A DNA stretch of 64,000 nucleotides from Dyadobacter sp. 3J3. Lineage in GTDB: Bacteria; Bacteroidota; Bacteroidia; Cytophagales; Spirosomataceae. Where the stretch lies: positions 1 through 64,000 of the forward strand of contig NZ_VTOL01000021.1 in the NCBI RefSeq assembly GCF_009801115.1. Reading direction: 5' to 3'. The translations under genes were made by a program, and so were the position numbers. The notes beneath the pieces were generated by a model. The model was given only the letters and a program-made list of their open reading frames with translations, was not told the DNA's origin and did not search any database. Shown one piece after another: positions 18,544 through 27,054 of this stretch; the first letter of the stretch is position 1; every line of letters starts with the position of its first letter.

Positions 18544-19329
18544 ATGATTACTATAATGAAATGGATGTCGATCTTTACAGGTGTTTTCTTAGGCGTTTGG
18601 GGAATTGGTTTATTGCCAGTAACAGGTCAGATTAGCAAAGAACCAGATCTGAAATTGATTGAACAATCCGGGAAACTCCTTTTACAGGTCAAGATGGATG
18701 AGCCTGTTGATAGTCTTTCGCGTGTTTTGGCAACAATATCAACGGATGCGCTGATTGCTGGCCTGCCCACCGATGATGCCCGCAAAACATTCTGGATCAA
18801 TATCTATAACGCCTATTTTCAGATTCTTGCTTCAAAGGAAAAGAAAACCAGACCAGCAATTTTTAAAGAAAAACTCATAACCATTGGCGGTATCAAACTA
18901 AGCCTTGACCAGATCGAACATGGAATCCTGAGAAGGTATCGGTCTAAGTTGAGCCTGGGTTATCTGCCCCAGTTTTTCCCGGGAAAGATCATCAAACAAC
19001 TTGCGGTTTCTAAAATAGATTACCGTATCCATTTTGCCTTAAACTGCGGTGCGAACAGCTGTCCTCCGATCGCATTTTATGATTATAGTAAAATAGACAA
19101 GCAACTGAGCCTGGCAGCTTCATCTTTTTTAAAGACAGATACCGAGATTGACGCCGCTAAAAAGCAGGTAAGGGTCAGCAGAATATTGCAATGGTTCAAA
19201 GCCGACTTTGGTGGAAATAAGGGTATAAAAGTCATTTTGAATAAATACCTGAACCAGGATTTTTCGGGCTATTCATTAAAATTCAAAGAATATGACTGGA
19301 CACAAAAAATGAAAAACTTCGATTCATAA
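18544..19329 (+). CDS. DUF547 domain protein
   Basis: A 261-residue exported protein. After a hydrophobic start (MKWMSIFTGVFLGVWGIG, where a second in-frame ATG at 18556 is also possible) it has the DUF547 hallmarks FWINIYNAYF near residue 80, the segment ITIGGIKLSLDQIEHGILR, and HFALNCGANSCPP near 160. DUF547 has a papain-like fold with conserved Cys and His, but its chemistry is not settled. It begins 20 bases after the DUF6134-like gene and is followed 18 bases later by the kinase, so the three are probably one transcript. Confidence 0.85.
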   Translation: MITIMKWMSIFTGVFLGVWGIGLLPVTGQISKEPDLKLIEQSGKLLLQVKMDEPVDSLSRVLATISTDALIAGLPTDDARKTFWINIYNAYFQILASKEKKTRPAIFKEKLITIGGIKLSLDQIEHGILRRYRSKLSLGYLPQFFPGKIIKQLAVSKIDYRIHFALNCGANSCPPIAFYDYSKIDKQLSLAASSFLKTDTEIDAAKKQVRVSRILQWFKADFGGNKGIKVILNKYLNQDFSGYSLKFKEYDWTQKMKNFDS

Positions 19330-19347
19330 TCCTCAAAATCCTACACT

Positions 19348-20337
19348 ATGTTTATTCTGGATGCAAAAGATATCTCTTCGCTGGAATCTCACCTGAAAAG
19401 CCAGGGATGGATATTGAAAGAAGAAAAGATAAGCCAGGTTTCAGTGCCGGGCGAAGGAAATATGAATTATGTTCTTCGTATCAGCACCTGGGACAGATCA
19501 TTTATCGTCAAACAATCAAGGGCATATGTAGAAAAATACCCTCAGGTAAGCGCTCCGGCTGACAGGGTTTTAATGGAGGGTTTTTTTTACCAAACTACAA
19601 AGGCTGATCCGCTCATTGCCAGTCTTACCCCCCAGGTTATTGGAATTGATCCGGCCAATAATATCATGGCCCTGGAAGATTTGGGTCTGTCAAGTGATTT
19701 CATGTTTTTATATCATCCATCCAGGGTTCTTGATATTTCCCGGCTTGCGGAACTGACAGATTTTTTGAGCTGCCTGCATGTGAACTTTCAAGGTATTTCT
19801 ACAAGGGAATCCTTTAAGAACAGTGCTATGAGGTCGCTCAATCATGAGCATATTTTTGTATATCCTTTTATGGAAAATGGATTTGATCTGGATAGGATCC
19901 AGCCTGGATTGCAGGCCGCCGCGGCTGATTATAAAAAAGATGATGTGCTAAAAAAAGAGATAGACCATTTGGGTCAGATCTATTTGTCGGATGGCAACTA
20001 TCTTTTGCATGGAGATTTTTATCCTGGAAGCTGGCTTCAGACAAGACAAGGAATAAAGATCATCGATCCTGAGTTCTGTTTTTATGGCCCGGCTGAGTTT
20101 GACCTTGGTGTTATGCTCGCACATCTGCATCTGGCGGGCGAAACAGAAGCAGTGATAAATTTTGCCATCGATAGATATTCTTCCAGTATTCAAATCGATT
20201 ACAACCTGCTAAACCAGTTTGTAGGAATAGAAATTATCAGGCGCCTGATTGGGTTGGCGCAACTGCCTCTGCATAAAACTTTGCAGGAAAAAATTGAATT
20301 GCTAAGATTTGCAAGGACGTTAATTGTGTCTTCATGA
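19348..20337 (+). CDS. Methylthioribose-kinase-like phosphotransferase
   Basis: A 329-residue cytosolic kinase of the APH/choline kinase fold. The catalytic loop is LLHGDFYPGSWL (HGD) near residue 220, and the metal-binding segment IDPEFCFYGPAEFDLG near 240 closely follows methylthioribose kinase (MtnK), which has IDPEFxFYGPxGFDIG. The N-terminal ATP-site pattern is NYVLRIS and FIVKQ. MtnK phosphorylates 5-methylthioribose. The gene is shorter than typical MtnK (about 400) and sits beside arsenosugar genes, not methionine salvage genes. A 5-arsinoyl-ribose is a structural analogue of methylthioribose, so it may be the real substrate; that is inference. Confidence 0.75.
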   Translation: MFILDAKDISSLESHLKSQGWILKEEKISQVSVPGEGNMNYVLRISTWDRSFIVKQSRAYVEKYPQVSAPADRVLMEGFFYQTTKADPLIASLTPQVIGIDPANNIMALEDLGLSSDFMFLYHPSRVLDISRLAELTDFLSCLHVNFQGISTRESFKNSAMRSLNHEHIFVYPFMENGFDLDRIQPGLQAAAADYKKDDVLKKEIDHLGQIYLSDGNYLLHGDFYPGSWLQTRQGIKIIDPEFCFYGPAEFDLGVMLAHLHLAGETEAVINFAIDRYSSSIQIDYNLLNQFVGIEIIRRLIGLAQLPLHKTLQEKIELLRFARTLIVSS

Positions 20338-20498
20338 TAAGAATTTGGCTGTTAACCTTGAAAATCCGGTATCTAAAATCACCTGAATCGGGAAAACGAA
20401 TTGACCGGAATTTTCTGTCATTATACCATGGAATAAGAAGTTCCAACGCCAAAATCAGGAAAGTTTAAGATCGTTATGTGGCCAAACAATGTAAATAG

Positions 20499-20541
20499 AA
20501 AACCATTAAACTTACCAGTCTTTGATAAGTTTAATGGTTTT
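20499..20541. terminator. Bidirectional terminator between convergent genes
   Basis: A perfect 16-bp stem (20499-20514 with 20526-20541), with A residues on the left arm and T residues on the right arm, lies between the kinase gene (plus) and the alcohol dehydrogenase gene (minus). It can stop transcripts from both sides. Confidence 0.9.
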
Positions 20542-20547
20542 TACGAA

Positions 20548-21591
20548 TTAAAGAGTTGCGATATCAATTACAAACCGGTAACGGACATCACCTTTTTCCA
20601 TACGTTCGTATGCAGTATGAATGTCTTTAATATCAATCATTTCTATATCTGAAACGATGTTATTCTCTGCGCAAAAATCAAGCATTTCCTGAGTTTCGGC
20701 TATACCTCCAATACCGGAGCCACCAATACTTTTTCTGCCACCAAGCAAACTAAATGCTGCTATTTCAGCTGGTTTCGGAGGAACACCAACGCAAATTAAT
20801 GTACCATCCGTTCTTAATAAGGAAAGATACATATTGAAATCATGCTCGGCAGAGACCGTATCCAGTATAAAATCATACGTGCCCATGGCAGCTTTGATCT
20901 GCTCTTTATCGGTAGTCACAACAAAATGGTGTGCACCTAATTTTTTTGCATCTTCTTCTTTTTTAGGCGAAGTGCTAAGCACCGTTACTTCTGCACCAAA
21001 AGCTACCCCGAATTTGACAGCCATATGGCCCAATCCGCCCAGGCCAAGTACCGCAAGTTTATGTCCTTTGCCCACTTTCCAGTGTCTTAAAGGAGAATAA
21101 GTGGTGATACCTGCACATAACAAAGGTGCAACGGCAGCAAGATCAAGTTTTTCTGAAATGTGCAATACAAATTCTTCACGAACTACGATGGTATTGGAAT
21201 AACCTCCGTAAGTTGGTGTTTTGCCATCGCGCTCCAAACCATTGTAAGTCTGTGTATTACCTTCCAAGCAATATTGTTCAAGATCTCTTTTACAGTTTTC
21301 ACATTCCTGGCAGGAATCGACCATACAACCCGTTCCGGCCAGATCGCCAACCTTAAATTTCTTTACATGGTCGCCGACTTTAACCACGCGGCCTACGATT
21401 TCGTGCCCTGGTACCATTGGGAATATTCCCGGAAACCAATCGTTTTTAATCTGGTGTAAATCAGAGTGACAAACCCCGCAGAAAAGGATATCAAACTGGA
21501 CATCGTGCGGGCCCACTTCCCGGCGTTCAAAGGTCCATGGAGTCAAATCTGCTGCGACTGTCTGCGCTGCGTATGCTTTCGTTTCTATCAT
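20548..21591 (-). CDS. Zinc-dependent NAD(P) alcohol dehydrogenase (CAD/YahK type)
   Basis: A 347-residue medium-chain dehydrogenase. Catalytic zinc ligands are in CGVCHSD (near residue 38) and GHEIVGRVVKVG. The structural zinc site has four cysteines in CQECENCKRDLEQYC (95-110). The nucleotide-binding motif is LGLGGLGHMAVKFG near 180. YahK-like enzymes reduce aldehydes with NADPH, and the segment after the last zinc cysteine fits that subgroup. It is a single gene between two terminators, so it is likely transcribed alone. The in vivo substrate is unknown. Confidence 0.92.
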   Translation of the reverse strand: MIETKAYAAQTVAADLTPWTFERREVGPHDVQFDILFCGVCHSDLHQIKNDWFPGIFPMVPGHEIVGRVVKVGDHVKKFKVGDLAGTGCMVDSCQECENCKRDLEQYCLEGNTQTYNGLERDGKTPTYGGYSNTIVVREEFVLHISEKLDLAAVAPLLCAGITTYSPLRHWKVGKGHKLAVLGLGGLGHMAVKFGVAFGAEVTVLSTSPKKEEDAKKLGAHHFVVTTDKEQIKAAMGTYDFILDTVSAEHDFNMYLSLLRTDGTLICVGVPPKPAEIAAFSLLGGRKSIGGSGIGGIAETQEMLDFCAENNIVSDIEMIDIKDIHTAYERMEKGDVRYRFVIDIATL

Positions 21592-21760
21592 TTTATAGTA
21601 TTGTTGAATAAAAAAATAAAGGTATAAACTTCCCTAACGAACAGATTGCAAGAATCAAACAATTGTATTATACAAATCAAACATTTGGAGATTTTACTAA
21701 TACTGAACCCAACTGAATTAGTTTTCGGATACCTTTTCAGGTTATTTTAGCTATAAAATT

Positions 21761-21795
21761 AAAAACCGTTGCCGATTTTTTCGGCAACGGTTTTT
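21761..21795 (-). terminator. Terminator after the phytase-like gene
   Basis: A perfect 15-bp stem (21761-21775 with 21781-21795) with a five-T loop. It lies 22 bases after the stop of the minus-strand gene at 21817-23106, and the left arm gives a T run on the minus strand. Confidence 0.9.
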
Positions 21796-21816
21796 AATAA
21801 AAAGACAATATTGAAA

Positions 21817-23106
21817 CTACCAGAGTGGCTGTTTCAATTTAATAAAATAGATCCTGTTTTTGTCCACTTTACCCGTTGCGGGAAGAATTTTTGACATATA
21901 AGTTCCTGTCCCTGTAACTCCAAAATCATCATCGTTCGATACTGCGATCGTCGTAGAATTAATAATAGCCAATCCCTCAGCTTTGTCGTGCGGATACAAC
22001 GAGGTAATGTCTGTCATAAGATCAGCTACCAATGTTTTTGTTACAGGTATGATGCCGTTTGAAGCAAGTGCCGCTGCTGTTTTCAGCTGTTCAACAGTAG
22101 AGCCGCTATAAAGTTTTCCTGTTGCTGCATTTGATGGATCCGAAATATCTGTCGCTCCGGAAATACTTATCTTATAGATTTTTTTAATCACTGTGGACCG
22201 GGTAGCATCCGTTGCATATTCACCGTCACGTTCCAGAACCAAAAACTCGGTATTACTGACTGCTACGATTTCGCTGTTCGCCTGAAGATTCGCACGATCA
22301 ATAAGATATACGTATTCTTTGCTTGTTCCCGCAGCAATATCATACGACAAAATACGTGTAACCAGCGATCCCGATACTGCCGCGGAGGATGGATTGTACA
22401 AAGGAAACTGCATGATACCCACAAGGGTTTTTCCATCCGGTGTAATCGTCAGGCCTTCCATACCGCGGTTAGGTCTTCTGCTGGCAAAAACCAAAGGGAT
22501 TTTGCGTCCGCCTTTGCCGCTTCCAAATGGGTTGATCCTTTCAATTGTTTTTCCGTCAGCATCAAAATGAACCAGGTGAGGGCCATATTCGTCGCTTATC
22601 CAGAAAGTACCGTCTTTGGCCATCGCCATTCCTTCCGAATCCAGACCGTCCACGCTATTAGTAAGAACGTTTCCTGCAAGATCCAGCGCAATTTCTCCAC
22701 TGAATCCCTGACCAGCCGGATTAGGCAAACCGTTTAATTTGGCCCCGTTTTCATTTTTTAACTCAATGATTTTTTCAAGCAAAAGCTGCTGACCTGATAA
22801 TCTGAATTTTCCGATTTGCGGTGCAAAACCTGGCGAAGCAAATACTTTGGAGTTCGCAACAGTACCATCAATATTAGGGCCGCGGTCTGTCAAGAAATAA
22901 AAGATATTGTGATCATTCGGATCTTGTACCAATGCTGATCCAAAACCACCATTGGATACATCAACGCCGTTTGCATTGGTAAGCACAACGGGATTGCTGG
23001 CTTCTGCCATTTCCGGATAGGTAATGGTTTCAATATCATGGTCCGTGCAACCAAGGCACATCATGATCGTTGAAAGTGTGAAGAGTGCTGGTAAATTCAG
23101 TTTCAT
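21817..23106 (-). CDS. Phytase-like esterase lipoprotein (PF13449 type)
   Basis: A 429-residue lipoprotein with lipobox MCLGC at about residue 20. The body has propeller-like features seen in the 'esterase-like activity of phytase' family: FYFLTDRGPNIDG near 70, DSEGMAMAKDGTFWISDEYG near 150, and NRGMEGLTITPDGKTLVGI near 215. These acid-rich loops usually bind calcium. The protein should act on the cell surface or in the periplasm on a phosphorylated organic substrate. It is divergent from the PhoX-like gene and shares a 185-base promoter region with 11-bp repeats that resemble Pho boxes. Confidence 0.85.
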   Translation of the reverse strand: MKLNLPALFTLSTIMMCLGCTDHDIETITYPEMAEASNPVVLTNANGVDVSNGGFGSALVQDPNDHNIFYFLTDRGPNIDGTVANSKVFASPGFAPQIGKFRLSGQQLLLEKIIELKNENGAKLNGLPNPAGQGFSGEIALDLAGNVLTNSVDGLDSEGMAMAKDGTFWISDEYGPHLVHFDADGKTIERINPFGSGKGGRKIPLVFASRRPNRGMEGLTITPDGKTLVGIMQFPLYNPSSAAVSGSLVTRILSYDIAAGTSKEYVYLIDRANLQANSEIVAVSNTEFLVLERDGEYATDATRSTVIKKIYKISISGATDISDPSNAATGKLYSGSTVEQLKTAAALASNGIIPVTKTLVADLMTDITSLYPHDKAEGLAIINSTTIAVSNDDDFGVTGTGTYMSKILPATGKVDKNRIYFIKLKQPLW

Positions 23107-23211
23107 ATTCTGATGGTTAATTTTTTACAAAATTAAAGCCGCCAATTTTACCGCTGGATTAAGAAATGGGCCTGAAAATGAACAAGGTGTGAATTTTAAT
23201 TTTGTTTTAAT

Positions 23212-23244
23212 CTTAACAAACTGGTAATACTGATTTAATCTCCA
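23212..23244 (+). promoter_or_regulatory. Three tandem 11-bp repeats, Pho-box-like
   Basis: Three consecutive 11-base units start with CTTAACA, GGTAATA and TTTAATC, each followed by four variable bases. A 7-bp core repeated every 11 bases is the layout of PhoB sites. The array ends 47 bases before the PhoX-like start, and a near-match to the Bacteroidetes -7 element (TTACTTTG at 23261-23268) follows 16 bases later, which fits an activator site replacing the -33 box. A matching array lies at 45675-45718. Confidence 0.55.
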
Positions 23245-23291
23245 AAAGAGTCTAATCCGTTTACTTTGTGAGTAATACAAAACTACTCACC

Positions 23292-24770
23292 ATGTCAACG
23301 AAAAAACTTTTACTACCATCCACAGCCCTTTTGAGCCTATTGATTTTGGCAGGTTGTGAAGATCACCGTATGGCCGACAGTCCGGACATCGTCGTGCAAA
23401 ACCGTTCGGTAACGCCGGTTCTTGCCAAATTCCTTCCTGGTGCAACCAACGGACGCATTGGAGCGAACAACCTTTCTATGTATTCATTGCTTAGCAGTGA
23501 TGATGTTTTGGAACAATCGCCAAGTTACGTATTTGGCGGCTCGGCCGATGGCGCGGGTATTTTCCAAAATCCGGATGGAAACTATACCGTTCTTGTCAAT
23601 AACGAAGACAATTTCGCAGTCTCACGTATTACACTCGACAAAACTTTTAAACCTGTTAAAGGTGAATACGTTTTGAATTCTGATGGAGGAACCTGGCGCT
23701 TATGTTCTGCAACCTTGGCAACACCTCTTGAACATGGGTTTGGACCTGTATTTTTGACTTGCGGGGAAAGCGGACAAGAATCTCGTACACATGCGCTGAA
23801 AGTGGATGCCAACGTAAACCAATCAAGTATTTCAAGAGAAATGGCAGGTCTTGGACGGTGGAGTGCTGAAAATGCGCTTCCGTTACCAAAAACTGCTTAT
23901 CCGGGCAAAACGATTATCATGATCGGTGATGATGATTCGGATGTTAATGGTGGACAATTGGCAATGTACGCTTCCAACACTGTTGGAGATCTTGAAAATG
24001 GATTGTTATACATGTTGAAACGTTCTGATAACAATCAGAAGGAAATGGACATGAAACCGGGTACCGTTTATGATGTTGAATTTGCAAAAATTGAAAACCA
24101 TAAAACACTTACCGGCGCTCAGATCAATGCCAAAGTAAATGATTTGAAAGGTATTAAATTCGGTCGTGTAGAAGATGTTGATTACCGCAAAGGTTCTGCT
24201 GCAAACGGACGCGAAGTTATTTTTGCAGTAACGGGCCAGGATAATTCAGGTGTTAACGCCGATTATTCGCGCTCTAAATATGGACGTATTTACCGTCTGG
24301 TATTGGATGAAAAAGATCCTTCGAAAGGAAAACTTGAAGTTTTACTGGATGGAGACGACCGCTCAGGAATCGCCAAAACTTTTCAGGATCCTGATAATGT
24401 TTGTGTGACTACCAACTACATATACATTATGGAAGATCCAAACGGATATGGTGATGAAAAACATGATGGTTATGTGTATCAATATAATCTGAACACAAGA
24501 CAATTGACTCCGATCATTGAAATTGATCACCGTCGTACAGCCTCTGACGCTGCAAAATACAATGTTGGCGGAACTTCTAAATTGGGTTCATGGGAATCAA
24601 GTGGTATGATAGATGTATCGGATGTAACCGGTCGTCCAAATACTTTCATGCTTGGTATTCAGGCTCATACATGGAGAGGTGACAAGTACAAAGGTGTTGA
24701 CGGAGGTTCTGTTCGTAAGAATGAGGATCAGGCCAGTCAGTTAATTCTGATCGAAGGTTTGCCTCGTTAA
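23292..24770 (+). CDS. PhoX/DUF839-like lipoprotein, putative phosphatase
   Basis: A 492-residue lipoprotein. The ATG at 23292 is chosen over a GTG 24 bases upstream because it opens the signal sequence ending LILAGC. The body has PhoX-like propeller segments: NPDGNYTVLVNNEDNFAVSR near 90, IIMIGDDDSDVNGGQLAMYA near 210, the YRKGSAANGREVIFAV region, and DPDNVCVTTNYIYIMEDPNG near 375, where acidic residues could bind calcium. PhoX enzymes release phosphate from organic phosphomonoesters under phosphate starvation. Pho-box-like repeats directly upstream support that role. The DUF839 match is by pattern only. Confidence 0.7.
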   Translation: MSTKKLLLPSTALLSLLILAGCEDHRMADSPDIVVQNRSVTPVLAKFLPGATNGRIGANNLSMYSLLSSDDVLEQSPSYVFGGSADGAGIFQNPDGNYTVLVNNEDNFAVSRITLDKTFKPVKGEYVLNSDGGTWRLCSATLATPLEHGFGPVFLTCGESGQESRTHALKVDANVNQSSISREMAGLGRWSAENALPLPKTAYPGKTIIMIGDDDSDVNGGQLAMYASNTVGDLENGLLYMLKRSDNNQKEMDMKPGTVYDVEFAKIENHKTLTGAQINAKVNDLKGIKFGRVEDVDYRKGSAANGREVIFAVTGQDNSGVNADYSRSKYGRIYRLVLDEKDPSKGKLEVLLDGDDRSGIAKTFQDPDNVCVTTNYIYIMEDPNGYGDEKHDGYVYQYNLNTRQLTPIIEIDHRRTASDAAKYNVGGTSKLGSWESSGMIDVSDVTGRPNTFMLGIQAHTWRGDKYKGVDGGSVRKNEDQASQLILIEGLPR

Positions 24771-24785
24771 TCCTTACCAATAATA

Positions 24786-24822
24786 AAAGACGCCTGTCCG
24801 GAATTTCTCTGGCCAGGCGTCT
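24786..24822 (+). terminator. Hairpin terminator after the PhoX-like gene
   Basis: A perfect 10-bp GC-containing stem (24786-24795 with 24813-24822) lies 16 bases after the stop. The downstream T run is weak, so termination efficiency is uncertain. Confidence 0.7.
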
Positions 24823-24861
24823 TATGTATTTTCAAATCCCACATTTTTTCAAAATATCTTT

Positions 24862-26682
24862 ATGATTTTTAAATCTTTACTGCTTTTTTGCGGTAGGAAA
24901 TACGGGTTGTTTAGTTTCCTTATTCTTGGCATTTTCCTGACCTCATGTCAGTCTGGTGCCGATTCAGAACAGAAACATTCCAAGGCGCAGATTATCAAAC
25001 AGACTTTTATGCAGGATATAAATGGTCTGGATTCGGCTGTTAGCCGGTTGCAGCATGATCTTAAAACAAAACAGTCTGACACCGTTATACAAAATGCCTT
25101 TCGCAGCGCGAGGTTGGCTTACAAAAAACTTGAATTTATTTCCGCCTATTACAGTCCTGAAACAACCAAGGCACTTAACGGACCTAATATTCCTGAGGTG
25201 GACGATGATCTTCGTGTAAATCCCCCGCAAGGTTTTCAGGTTTTGGAAGAACTTGTTTTCCCGGTTGTAGATTCGTCAGCCTTCTCGGAAGGACTGGAAA
25301 TAACCATAGTGCTTCGCTTACAAGTAAACCGGTTGCGCAAAATTTCTGAAAGTAATGAGCTTACCGACAGTCATGTTTTTGATGCGATGCGTCTGGAAAT
25401 ATTTCGTATTCAAACCCAGGGAATTACGGGATTTGATTCCCCGGTAGCCTTTCATTCTTTGCCGGAAGCAGCCAGCGCATTGACGGGAATGCGTGAAGGA
25501 TTACAGGTGTATGCGCTCGACAAAAAGAATAAAGATCTTTCCGATCGGCTGAACAAGGCTTTTGAAAAAGCAATCGTTAACCTACATAATTCTGGTAGTT
25601 TTGATGATTTTGACCGACTGGAATTTATCAAAAATAACGCAAATGAGCTAAGTACACTTTTACTGGATGCTCAAAAAAGCCTGGAAATTCCGGTATTTAC
25701 AGAAAGCCGGTTTTTGTCCGCCTCTGCAAAAACGCTGACCGATACCGGCGTTTTTAATGGTGATTATTTTGTCAATATGGATGAACAGCATAGTACGCCC
25801 GGAAAAATTGCACTGGGTAAAATGCTATTTTTTAATCCGGTTCTTTCTGCCGGTGCTGGTAGGAGCTGTGCCAGTTGTCACCAGCCGGATAAAGCTTTTA
25901 GTGATGGTGAAACAAAAAGTTTAGCTGTTGGTTTTGACGGGAAACGTATTAGCCGAAATGCACCAACCTTATTAAATGCCGCATTCCAAGCCGTCCAGTT
26001 TGCTGATTCCAGGGTTTCATTTTTGGAGGATCAGGCTACGGACGTTATACAAAACAAACAGGAAATGCACGGTTCGTTACCCCTTGCAGTTAAAGCATTG
26101 AAAGAAAATCCTGAGTATGCTAAATTATTTGCAGCGAGTTATAAAGATGGTGTCAATGAAGAATCTTTGAAAAATGCGATTGCAAGTTACATTCGCTCAC
26201 TCAGAATGCCGGAGTCGAGGCTGGATACCTATCTTCAAGGAAAAACCAATACCCTGACACTGGAAGAAAAAGCAGGTTTCAACGTATTTATGGGGAAAGG
26301 GAAATGTGCTACCTGCCATTTTTTTCCTTTATTCAATGGAACCGTTCCTCCTTTTTATCAGGAAACAGAAAGTGAAGTTTTGGGTGTCCCGTCAACCGCG
26401 GAAGGTAAAAAAGTGGATGCCGATGTTGGTAAATTTATACTGACCAAACGTGAGCCGCATTTGTATGCTTTTAAAACACCAACGGTCAGGCAGGCTTCAA
26501 AAACGGCTCCGTATATGCATAATGGTGTTTATAAAACGCTCGAAGAAGTGGTTGATTTTTACGATCAGGGAGGAGGAAACGGACTTGGTTTTGAACTTCC
26601 CAACCAGACTTTACCTTTTGATAAACTGAATTTAACAACTCCTGAGAAAAAAGCGCTGGTCGCGTTTATGCGTGTCTTGTAA
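24862..26682 (+). CDS. Di-haem cytochrome c peroxidase with N-terminal helical domain
   Basis: A 606-residue lipoprotein (FLTSC lipobox near residue 29). Residues about 35-270 form a helical domain with no haem motif. From about 310 it is a MauG/CcpA-type di-haem enzyme: first haem CASCH in GRSCASCHQPDKAFSDG, second haem CATCH in GKGKCATCHFFPLF, and the distal motif APYMHNGVYKTLEEVVDFY. Ordinary bacterial peroxidases lack the long front domain, so this is a fusion type known from Bacteroidetes. It may reduce peroxide or oxidise a protein partner in the periplasm. It follows the PhoX-like gene but is separated by a terminator. Confidence 0.9.
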   Translation: MIFKSLLLFCGRKYGLFSFLILGIFLTSCQSGADSEQKHSKAQIIKQTFMQDINGLDSAVSRLQHDLKTKQSDTVIQNAFRSARLAYKKLEFISAYYSPETTKALNGPNIPEVDDDLRVNPPQGFQVLEELVFPVVDSSAFSEGLEITIVLRLQVNRLRKISESNELTDSHVFDAMRLEIFRIQTQGITGFDSPVAFHSLPEAASALTGMREGLQVYALDKKNKDLSDRLNKAFEKAIVNLHNSGSFDDFDRLEFIKNNANELSTLLLDAQKSLEIPVFTESRFLSASAKTLTDTGVFNGDYFVNMDEQHSTPGKIALGKMLFFNPVLSAGAGRSCASCHQPDKAFSDGETKSLAVGFDGKRISRNAPTLLNAAFQAVQFADSRVSFLEDQATDVIQNKQEMHGSLPLAVKALKENPEYAKLFAASYKDGVNEESLKNAIASYIRSLRMPESRLDTYLQGKTNTLTLEEKAGFNVFMGKGKCATCHFFPLFNGTVPPFYQETESEVLGVPSTAEGKKVDADVGKFILTKREPHLYAFKTPTVRQASKTAPYMHNGVYKTLEEVVDFYDQGGGNGLGFELPNQTLPFDKLNLTTPEKKALVAFMRVL

Positions 26683-27054
26683 TTTTGAAACTAATTATAA
26701 ATTATTACTCAACAGAAGAGATGATCCATTTCGCGCTTAAAAACGTGAAATGGATGCGCAATTGAATTATCGGGCGGATGAAAAAATTAACTTTTCACCC
26801 TCTGCTCTCTTAATTCATGTCAAAAACAATATCACCACCATCGAATATCAGGTCAACTTTTGGTGTTTGCTGCTGAACATGGTGCAGACATTTGACAAAT
26901 TTATCAGGTATAGCAAAAGCTTAATCTTACCGCTTACTCAAAGAAATTCCTAAATCTCCCTGTTTATTTTTTGATTGTATATTTTTTTATAATTTGGTTT
27001 TACGATCTGCTAATCAGTGGATTGGAATTTGGTTTTGTATATAATTGAAGCCTT
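26683..27054. other. Intergenic interval with one hairpin
   Basis: No gene is supported. A 12-bp hairpin with one G-T pair (26724-26735 with 26744-26755) lies 42 bases after the peroxidase stop and may be its terminator, although no T run follows. The rest is AT-rich promoter-like sequence before the gene at 27055. Confidence 0.5.

Noticed and set aside
20360-20420. Imperfect inverted repeat after the kinase gene
   Set aside because: The arms match only with a bulge and lie over 30 bases apart; the perfect stem at 20499-20541 is the better terminator.
26750-26953. Plus-strand frame of 67 codons after the peroxidase gene
   Set aside because: Starts inside a hairpin and has no recognisable features.
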